From assembly GCA_945907055.1 (NCBI GenBank), contig CAMDSG010000039.1, forward strand, positions 1 to 12,066: a DNA stretch of 12,066 nt, read 5' to 3'. The notes under the pieces are model-generated. The model did no database searches. It had not been told where the DNA came from and was given only the letters and a program-made list of their open reading frames with translations. The position numbers and the translations under genes are program-made. How positions within the stretch are numbered: position 1 is the stretch's first letter; every line of letters starts with the position of its first letter. Origin of the DNA: Bifidobacterium breve (GTDB lineage Bacteria > Actinomycetota > Acidimicrobiia > IMCC26256). Shown piece after piece: positions 6,885 through 12,066 of the stretch.

Positions 6885-7940
6885 ATGCTGGGCGAGCCTG
6901 ATGGTTCGGAGCACGATCTGCACCGCGAAGAGTTGTTGCGTGACGACCACGAAGCAGCCCAAGAACCGCTTCTCCCTGAACTTCTAAAGAAGCGCCTGCT
7001 TGTAATCACAGGCAAGGGCGGAGTTGGGAAGAGCACGGTTACTGCAGGGCTAGCGCTCCTTGCATCTGATCTCGGCAAACGCGTCCTAGTTGTTGAGGTA
7101 GATGCTAAGGGCGATATCGCCTCGAAGTTTGAGCACCCACCTGTTGGGTTCGTCCCCGTTGAGGTGCACCCCAATGTGAGCGTGCTCGCAATGGATACTG
7201 AGGCCTCTCTTCGTGAGTATCTAAGACTTAATCTGCGCATCCCAGTGGTTGGGCGCATCGGTCCGATTGCTCGTGTCTTTGACTTCGTTGCGACCGCAGC
7301 CCCTGGAGTTAAAGAGGTATTGACGATCGGGAAGATTGCTTGGGAGGTTCGCGAGTCCATCGCCGGGCGAGCACCGTGGGATCTTGTAATCGTTGATGCA
7401 GCCGCCACAGGACACGTCGTAGCGCAATTGGGGGCACCCGATGCGATAAAGGACTTAGTGAGCGTTGGGCCGATCCGTTCACAGACTGAGTGGATGACAG
7501 ATCTCCTAGCTGACCCAGCAATCACAGCTCTAAATGTTGTTACGACCCCAGAGGAGATGCCGGTTAGCGAGACGATTGATTTAGTTGCACGGGCTCGTAG
7601 TGAGCTCGATGTTCCGCTCGGCGCTGTGTTCGTCAATCGTGTCCTGCCCGAATTATTTACACGCGCCGAGGAGTCGGCATTTGATGCGTTATCTGCGGAG
7701 GCGGTTCGCAGCCAACTTGAGAGCGAACTCGGGCTCGACCTTAGCGATGGAGTCGAGTCTGTTCTCTCTGGAGCGCGCCTCGCCGTAACAATGCGCAGAA
7801 GTCGCGCCGAGCACCTTTCAGACCTACGCGCAGCAGTAGACCTGCCGATGCTGTATTTGCCCTACTTATTCACACGTAGTCATGGAGTACGCGAGACGCG
7901 CGTTGTAGCCGATGCACTGAGCGCGGAGTTTGGGCTATGA
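6885..7940 (+). CDS. ArsA/Get3-family ATPase, first of a pair
   Basis: This encodes 351 residues. An acidic 30-residue N-terminal extension precedes the ATPase core: deviant Walker A GKGGVGKST (43-51) with the signature lysine Lys44; Asp73 in EVDAKGD at the switch I position (DPAH in Get3); DLVIVDAAATGH (166-177) matching the ArsA DTAPTGH signature; and VTTPEEMPVSET (219-230). The C-terminal part is helical and ends with LPMLYLPYLFTR. The protein contains no cysteine, so it cannot bind arsenite or zinc through thiols as ArsA and Get3 do. A generic 'arsenite-transporting ATPase' label would mislead. It resembles the mycobacterial Rv3679/Rv3680 (BagA/BagB, Get3-like) pair and probably forms a heteromer with the next gene product, whose ATG overlaps this stop as ATGA. 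The client is unknown. Confidence 0.88.
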   Translation: MLGEPDGSEHDLHREELLRDDHEAAQEPLLPELLKKRLLVITGKGGVGKSTVTAGLALLASDLGKRVLVVEVDAKGDIASKFEHPPVGFVPVEVHPNVSVLAMDTEASLREYLRLNLRIPVVGRIGPIARVFDFVATAAPGVKEVLTIGKIAWEVRESIAGRAPWDLVIVDAAATGHVVAQLGAPDAIKDLVSVGPIRSQTEWMTDLLADPAITALNVVTTPEEMPVSETIDLVARARSELDVPLGAVFVNRVLPELFTRAEESAFDALSAEAVRSQLESELGLDLSDGVESVLSGARLAVTMRRSRAEHLSDLRAAVDLPMLYLPYLFTRSHGVRETRVVADALSAEFGL

Positions 7941-9121
7941 CCGCGGGATCGCTCGATGGGGTAGTGGCATCGAAGGAGATTCTGATTGTCTGTGGCTCCG
8001 GAGGGGTCGGTAAAACAAGTATCGCTGCGGCGATAGCGCTCGGTGCTGCTAGCCGCGTCGGCGGAAAAGTATTGGTTATAACAATCGACCCTGCAAAACG
8101 ACTCGCAAGCGCTCTCGGGCTTGAGGAGATCGGTAACTCAGAGTCGCGTGTGCCCGACTCTGCCTTTGAGGAGGCCGGCTTAACGCCACGTGGCGAATTA
8201 TGGGTTGCGATGCTTGATATGAAGGAGTCCTGGGACTCATTAGTGCTTCGCCACGCACCTGATGCTGAGACCGCTTCGAAGATCCTCAATAACAGCCTCT
8301 ACGACAACATCACATCGCGCTTTGTTCAGAGCCACGATTACATAGCAATGGAGAGACTCTTCGAGATCCATGCGACTGGAACTTACGACCTCATAGTTAT
8401 CGACACTCCACCTACGCGCAATGCACTTGATTTCCTAGAGGCACCACATCGCATGGCGGAGTTCTTCGGTGGGCGCCTGCTTCGGTGGTTGACTGCCCCA
8501 TATCGTGCTGGAGGCGGTAGGGGAGCGCGGCTTGTAAATTTCGCAAGTAAACCGTTCTACCAAGTAGCAGACCGAATTCTAGGTACGCAGTTCTTGCAGG
8601 ATATTGCAGAGTTTTTTCTAAATTTCCAATCGATGTACGACGGCTTTGTAGCGCGTGCCCAAGTAGTCGAGCGTCTTCTCCATGACCGGCGCACGACTTT
8701 TCTTGTCGTCACCACCCTAGAGTCGGCACCACTACGTGAGGCTGAAATCTTCTGTGGAGAACTCACCAAGCGCGAGTTCCCATGCGGTGCATTAATTACC
8801 AACAAGACGCTCCCAGAGTCCTTTACCGCCGAAGTGGGGGCAGAGGCCGGAGCCGCTCTGATCGCTAACGCTCACCGATTGGCGGAGGTATTGGCAGAGA
8901 CCGGTGTAGAGGCGCTCGCTGATTCCGCGATTGATGAGCGGGTGCTGCGAACCGTCGGCGAGTCGTTCGGTAATTTTAGTGTGGTCGCTGCTCGGGAGGC
9001 TGAGCTGCGAGTTGAGTTACAGGCATGGATCGAGGGCGAGCTCGTAAATGTGCCGAGCCTCGATGCCGATATCCACGATCTGGTTGGCCTAGCGGAGATA
9101 GCAAACCACCTATTCACCTGA
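7937..9121 (+). CDS. ArsA/Get3-family ATPase, second of a pair (variant Walker A)
   Basis: This encodes 394 residues and its ATG overlaps the preceding stop (ATGA). The Walker A reads GSGGVGKTS (20-28): Ser21 replaces the signature lysine of deviant Walker A motifs, while the catalytic-loop Lys26 remains. Other motifs: ITIDPAKRLASAL (49-60) at switch I with Asp51; DYIAMERLFEI (134-144); DLIVIDTPPTRNALDFLEAP (151-170), where Arg-Asn replaces the TGH of ArsA; and a long helical insertion (about 171-245) with RLLRWL, FYQVADRILG and DIAEFFLNF. In Get3 the comparable helical region forms the hydrophobic client groove. Cysteines occur only at 19, 273 and 283, with no CxxC. Loss of the signature lysine suggests the two proteins act as an asymmetric pair. 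Family is sure; partner and client are inferred. Confidence 0.88.
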   Translation: MTAGSLDGVVASKEILIVCGSGGVGKTSIAAAIALGAASRVGGKVLVITIDPAKRLASALGLEEIGNSESRVPDSAFEEAGLTPRGELWVAMLDMKESWDSLVLRHAPDAETASKILNNSLYDNITSRFVQSHDYIAMERLFEIHATGTYDLIVIDTPPTRNALDFLEAPHRMAEFFGGRLLRWLTAPYRAGGGRGARLVNFASKPFYQVADRILGTQFLQDIAEFFLNFQSMYDGFVARAQVVERLLHDRRTTFLVVTTLESAPLREAEIFCGELTKREFPCGALITNKTLPESFTAEVGAEAGAALIANAHRLAEVLAETGVEALADSAIDERVLRTVGESFGNFSVVAAREAELRVELQAWIEGELVNVPSLDADIHDLVGLAEIANHLFT

Positions 9122-9138
9122 TCCCCCACCCAAACCCC

Positions 9139-9190
9139 CGAACTTCGGGCACTTAAGGTCGCTATAGCGACACTAACCACCCGAAGTTCG
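9139..9190. repeat. 52-bp nested palindrome before pdtaS
   Basis: The outer arms are CGAACTTCGGG (9139-9149) and CCCGAAGTTCG (9180-9190), an exact 11-bp inverted repeat. Centred on the same point is a perfect 14-bp palindrome, GTCGCTATAGCGAC (9158-9171). The left arm extends to the hyphenated palindrome CCCGAA-C-TTCGGG (9137-9149). There is no T-tract, so it is not a standard terminator for the ATPase operon. It could be a multi-dimer operator for pdtaS or a structured RNA element. Confidence 0.75.
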
Positions 9191-9198
9191 TGAACTTC
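9183..9198. promoter_or_regulatory. Second palindrome of GAACTTC half-sites
   Basis: GAAGTTC, two bases, GAACTTC: perfect 7-bp arms. It shares its left half with the right arm of the 52-bp palindrome. GAACTTC or its complement therefore occurs three times within 60 bases (9140-9146, 9183-9189, 9192-9198). It lies where a -35 region would sit for the -10 candidate at 9210-9215, as a repressor or activator site would. Confidence 0.5.
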
Positions 9199-9209
9199 CC
9201 TGACACCGG

Positions 9210-9215
9210 TACGCT
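9210..9215 (+). promoter_or_regulatory. Candidate -10 box for pdtaS (leaderless start)
   Basis: TACGCT fits TANNNT and ends seven bases before the GTG at 9223, so the transcript would begin at the start codon. No Shine-Dalgarno sequence is present in front of this GTG. No convincing -35 hexamer is seen. Confidence 0.4.
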
Positions 9216-9222
9216 TCTCAAC

Positions 9223-10719
9223 GTGTCCACACTTGAGGAACTCGCCAGACTGCATAGTGATGTTGAGGGAGAGGCCCTCGAGCATCTCCAGCGCCTTTTA
9301 TCAGCGTGGCGCCTGATCTCTGATCTCTCATTCTCGGACCTCATTCTGTTGGTGCCTATTGAGGGAGAGGAGGGTGCTCGGTTCGTCGTTGTTGGGCAGG
9401 TGCGCCCCACTACCGGCCAGACGCTCTATGCAGCAGATCTTGTTGGGCAGGTTGTCAGTGAAGCCGAGCGTCCAGCAGCCACACGCGCACTTCGACGCGG
9501 TGAGGTTGTCGAGTCTCAGGCAGCACACTTAGGTGACGGCTCTCCGCTAACTATTGAAGCAATCCCTGTTGTGTTTCGCCACAGGACGATCGCTGTTCTG
9601 TCTCGCGAGTTCGACACTCTCATGGGGCGACGTGTCGGCGAGCTTGAGCGTTGCTATACCGAGGCATACGACGATTTAGTGCAGATGATTGTAGATGGCA
9701 CGTTTCCGTTCTCACGAGAAGACCTCGAGATCGAGGGTGCGCCCCGAGTGGGTGATGGTGTAATCGTCTTAGATGGAGATGCAAAAATTCGCTATGCAAG
9801 TCCAAACGCGGTGAGCGCTCTTCACCGTATTGGCATTCATGCATATATCTCTGGCACGGAGATCAAACAACTTGGGTTTGATGAAGGCTCAGTAGATAAT
9901 GCGATGCGCGGGCGCCTCCCTGTTCTGCACGAGATTGAGCGCTCTGATTGTTCGGTGCTAATGCGAATTATTCCATTATTAGAGGAGCTTGAGCCTGTAG
10001 GTGCGCTGCTCTTGATGCGCGATGTTACGGACCTGCGGCGCAGAGACCGCATGCTTATGTCTAAGGATGCAACTATCCGAGAGGTACACCATAGAGTAAA
10101 AAACAACCTGCAGACCATCGCTGCTTTGCTTCGTCTGCAGGGCAGGCGCCTCAAGTCGGAGGAGGCTCGCGAGGCAATCCAAGAGTCCGAACGTCGCATT
10201 AGGTCAATCGCAATTGTCCATGAGACGCTCTCACGCGAAGCAAGCGAGGAGGTCGACTTCACAAGCATCGTCAAACCTTTGGTGAGAGTTGTTGAGGAGA
10301 CTGTTGCGGATCGTGACGGCGGCCTGCAGTTTGATGTGACAGGTGAATCTGGTTATGTGCCGGGCGAGACTGCAACACCGCTCGCAGTCGTCTTAAACGA
10401 GCTGCTTCAGAATGCGGTAGATCATGCATATCCGCGTGTTGGGGATGAGCCCATAGAGGGGACTGTGCATGTCCACCTCGAGCGAGAGGACAGCATCCTT
10501 GAGGTAATAGTCACCGATGACGGAGTTGGGCTACCGGTTGGCTTTGACCTCACTTCATCCCCAGGGCTTGGAACATCAATTGTGCATGCACTCGTGACTG
10601 GAGAGTTGGCGGGAACAATTGAGATGACGAACGCACGCGATGGTGACCGCCCTGGAACCCGAGTGCGTGTGCGTATTCCAGTGCCGGTAGCAGGTTGGAC
10701 CGTAGAGCCCCCGGGCTAG
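9223..10719 (+). CDS. pdtaS: PdtaS-type sensor histidine kinase
   Basis: Cytosolic two-component sensor. In mycobacteria PdtaS phosphorylates the ANTAR antiterminator PdtaR. The frame is open from a GTG at 9190, but the GTG at 9223 is chosen because it gives the MSTLEELARLHSD start that matches known PdtaS; it yields 498 residues, close to the mycobacterial length. Domains: N-terminal GAF-like sensor (about 1-135, with SDLSFSDLILLV); a connecting helix (LERCYTEAYDDLVQMI); PAS (about 172-270, RVGDGVIVLDGDAKIRYASPN); HisKA_2 dimerisation domain with SKDATIREVHHRVKNNLQ, phosphoacceptor in the His289-His290 pair; and an ATPase domain with NELLQNAVDHA (392-401), DDGVGLP (432-438) and GLGTSIV (448-454). 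No membrane segment or signal peptide is present. No ANTAR partner is in the window. It converges on corA with overlapping stop codons. Confidence 0.93.
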   Translation: MSTLEELARLHSDVEGEALEHLQRLLSAWRLISDLSFSDLILLVPIEGEEGARFVVVGQVRPTTGQTLYAADLVGQVVSEAERPAATRALRRGEVVESQAAHLGDGSPLTIEAIPVVFRHRTIAVLSREFDTLMGRRVGELERCYTEAYDDLVQMIVDGTFPFSREDLEIEGAPRVGDGVIVLDGDAKIRYASPNAVSALHRIGIHAYISGTEIKQLGFDEGSVDNAMRGRLPVLHEIERSDCSVLMRIIPLLEELEPVGALLLMRDVTDLRRRDRMLMSKDATIREVHHRVKNNLQTIAALLRLQGRRLKSEEAREAIQESERRIRSIAIVHETLSREASEEVDFTSIVKPLVRVVEETVADRDGGLQFDVTGESGYVPGETATPLAVVLNELLQNAVDHAYPRVGDEPIEGTVHVHLEREDSILEVIVTDDGVGLPVGFDLTSSPGLGTSIVHALVTGELAGTIEMTNARDGDRPGTRVRVRIPVPVAGWTVEPPG

Positions 10720-11735
10720 AGCCAACGCTTGCGGCGGAAGTACCAGATCTGAAATACCGTCACCGAGACAATAAGTAACCCGGCGTATGAATATCCGAGT
10801 GGCCAATCCAACTCAGGCATGTACTCGAAGTTCATTCCGTAAAGGCCAACAATGAATGTTGGTAGCAGCATGATGGAGGCGATAGCTCCGATGAATCGAC
10901 CCGAGATCACCTCATCTGCATCAGTTAGCTGTTTAATCGACTCGAAGATGAACTGCAGTTTCTCGAGGTGCTCATCGTGCAGGACAGATAGACGGCGAGA
11001 TCGAAAGTATGTGTCGGTTAAGTAAATCTCTGTTGAGGTGCTGAATATCTCATCGCGGGTCCCGTCGCTATTCGTACGATGCAGATCAATTTCATCATTC
11101 ACGATTGCTTTGAGAATGACGGCGAGTTCATCAATGACCGTCCCGAGGCTCGCGACCTCTCGCCTTACATTCTGCGCACGTTGGCGAATCTTGGGGATCT
11201 GGTCTGAGATTGCTCGACTGAGATCGCGCGTATCGATTCCTTTTAGTTCGTCTGCGAATGCGTCGATTACTCCGCCGGTATTAGCAATGACCTTCTCTAG
11301 TTCATTTACGACAATAGAGAAGAGCCGACGTAGGAGGTCTCCGGCAGCGGTATCAGGGCCAACTCGTCCCTGGGCTCTGCTAATTAGTGCCCTAAAATCG
11401 TTGGCAATCTGGCTCTCAATGGGGATAATTGAGTTGCTGTTGGTAGGGACCCTCAAGACCGTCCAGCAGGCATCAACCGTGGCGATGATGGTGAGCTCTG
11501 CAAACTCTGGCACGCCATCTTCGATCTCGGTAGGTATGTACAGGTGCCCAAAAATATACCGATCGAAGTGCACCTCGAATCGAGGGAAAGCGTGCAGTGG
11601 GTCTGTTCTACGCTCGCGTAGGTGCTTGTGAACAACCTCGTGTACCGGCTCGCCTATCTGTTTCTCAATAGAGATAATTAGCGCTTCGCAGGCTGGAGCG
11701 TCTGGTTCGTCGAGATGTATCCAAGGAGTATTCAA
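10716..11735 (-). CDS. corA: CorA-family divalent cation transporter
   Basis: Predicted magnesium or cobalt channel of the inner membrane; the family acts as a pentamer. It has 339 residues from a TTG at 11735. A GAGG at a five-base spacing supports this start, and no ATG lies nearby. The N-terminal two thirds are an alpha/beta cytosolic domain followed by long charged helices (about 130-280, including RRLSVLHDEHLEKLQFIFES). TM1 covers about 281-299 and ends in the YGMN motif (GMN 300-302), the ion-selective pore mouth. The loop is FEYMPELDWPLG, and TM2 (about 314-332) ends in the basic tail RRKRWL. All hallmark features are present. The gene follows whiB by 28 bases and is probably co-transcribed. 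Its stop codon (TAG) shares CTAG with the convergent pdtaS stop. Confidence 0.93.
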   Translation of the reverse strand: MNTPWIHLDEPDAPACEALIISIEKQIGEPVHEVVHKHLRERRTDPLHAFPRFEVHFDRYIFGHLYIPTEIEDGVPEFAELTIIATVDACWTVLRVPTNSNSIIPIESQIANDFRALISRAQGRVGPDTAAGDLLRRLFSIVVNELEKVIANTGGVIDAFADELKGIDTRDLSRAISDQIPKIRQRAQNVRREVASLGTVIDELAVILKAIVNDEIDLHRTNSDGTRDEIFSTSTEIYLTDTYFRSRRLSVLHDEHLEKLQFIFESIKQLTDADEVISGRFIGAIASIMLLPTFIVGLYGMNFEYMPELDWPLGYSYAGLLIVSVTVFQIWYFRRKRWL

Positions 11736-11740
11736 GATCG

Positions 11741-11744
11741 CCTC
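11741..11744 (-). promoter_or_regulatory. Ribosome binding site supporting the corA TTG start
   Basis: GAGG on the minus strand, five bases before the TTG at 11735, within the 28-base whiB-corA gap. Confidence 0.5.
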
Positions 11745-11763
11745 GTTTACTTAAGTGCCCGCT

Positions 11764-12051
11764 CTACGCGAATGCGATGCTTGCACCAGAGTCGCGTCGC
11801 AGCATGCGTCGCTCCTCCTCAGTGCGCCCGCCCCAGACACCGTTCTCCTGATTTGTAGCCATTGCGAACTCAAGGCAGGGGGTAGCAGCCGGGCAGATGC
11901 CACAGATTTCTTTAGCGGCCTCGATCTGGTCCGCAGCGGATCCGGTTGCACCTATTGGGAAGAACAACTCAGGGTTTGAGTTGCGGCAGATGGCCTCAGT
12001 TCGCCAATCGGCAGCGTCCCAGTCGTGTGTGCGGATCCAAGTCAAAGTCAC
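11764..12051 (-). CDS. WhiB-family Fe-S transcription factor (WhiB1-like)
   Basis: This encodes 95 residues from a GTG at 12051. Upstream the frame remains open to the window edge, so a slightly earlier start is possible; a weak GGA six bases before the GTG is the only support. Four cysteines bind the [4Fe-4S] cluster: Cys22 (AICRN), Cys50 and Cys53 (EICGICP) and Cys59 (PCLEF). NPELFFPIG (26-34), the GVWGG turn (71-75) and the basic RTEEERRMLRR tail (76-86) complete the signature. Family members bind the primary sigma factor and respond to NO or oxygen through the cluster. Spacing and the ELFFPIG segment are closest to WhiB1, and WhiB1 is also the gene found near pdtaS in mycobacteria. It lies 28 bases before corA, probably one transcript. 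Only the N-terminal start and promoter are uncertain. Confidence 0.93.
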   Translation of the reverse strand: MTLTWIRTHDWDAADWRTEAICRNSNPELFFPIGATGSAADQIEAAKEICGICPAATPCLEFAMATNQENGVWGGRTEEERRMLRRDSGASIAFA

Positions 12052-12066
12052 AGATATTCCAGTCTT

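Noticed and set aside
6776..7636. Open minus-strand frame of 286 codons across DUF3107 and the first ATPase
   Set aside because: Low-complexity Ser/Thr/Arg composition opposite two clearly recognised proteins; antisense shadow.
6885..9121. Arsenite efflux system
   Set aside because: No metal-binding cysteine cluster in either ATPase and no arsB or arsR-type ars gene nearby.
9137..9190. Palindrome as a Rho-independent terminator of the ATPase operon
   Set aside because: No T-tract follows either stem, and the inner palindrome is not explained by a simple terminator.
9137..9198. GAAC/GTTC palindromes as LexA SOS boxes
   Set aside because: The actinobacterial LexA box is GAAC-N4-GTTC with flanking T and A; here the halves are either directly abutting or in the opposite orientation.
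9190..9222. GTG at 9190 as the pdtaS start
   Set aside because: It adds 11 residues not seen in known PdtaS, begins inside the palindrome and lacks a ribosome binding site; the GTG at 9223 matches the family start.
11038..11631. Open plus-strand frame of 197 codons opposite corA
   Set aside because: No recognisable domain; the CorA frame on the other strand is complete with its YGMN motif.
1..12066. CRISPR array, insertion sequence, prophage or tRNA/rRNA genes
   Set aside because: No regularly spaced repeats, transposase, integrase or structural RNA signature was seen on either strand.

Overview
The window looks like chromosomal DNA from an actinobacterium of moderate GC. The diagnostic genes are a WhiB protein with the four-cysteine/GVWGG signature, a PdtaS-type sensor kinase, a DUF3107 protein and an actinobacterial-style Mrp. 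A WhiB1-like gene close to pdtaS matches the mycobacterial whiB1-pdtaS neighbourhood. A lineage outside the high-GC genera (for example Acidimicrobiia-like) would fit, but the sequence does not settle it. I see no rRNA, tRNA, CRISPR array, insertion sequence or phage gene, and no gene-free stretch over 300 bases.

Left part, minus strand (1-5345), in transcription order: a SufR-like winged-helix regulator with three C-terminal cysteines; a class V cysteine desulfurase 16 bases behind it; a 130-base gap; then three genes joined by two ATGA stop/start overlaps. These encode a PstS-like binding lipoprotein, a four-helix DUF4239 membrane protein and a second, type I (Leu/Ile/Val-type) binding lipoprotein that runs off the left edge. 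Two unlike solute-binding lipoproteins around one membrane protein, with no ABC permease or ATPase in view, is the least familiar arrangement here.

Middle, plus strand (5392-9121): mrp is divergent from the regulator. The 46-base gap between them holds a hyphenated palindrome, CTACC-N6-GGTAG, that overlaps the regulator's likely -10 box. Regulator, desulfurase and Mrp suggest iron-sulfur or sulfur trafficking. A 118-base gap with a 16-bp tandem direct repeat leads into DUF3107 and two consecutive ArsA/Get3-family ATPases, the last two overlapping by ATGA. The ATPases resemble the mycobacterial Rv3679/Rv3680 pair rather than arsenite pumps.

Right part (9122-12066): a 52-bp palindrome with an exactly coaxial inner palindrome, followed by further GAACTTC half-sites, precedes a complete pdtaS-like histidine kinase. 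pdtaS converges on a minus-strand whiB-corA pair. The pdtaS and corA stop codons share one CTAG, so there is no spacer for a terminator.

All main genes look intact. The more notable points are regulatory DNA and variant residues: Mrp without its CxxC, the desulfurase with Ser in place of the usual Gln, and the second ArsA-like ATPase without the signature lysine.
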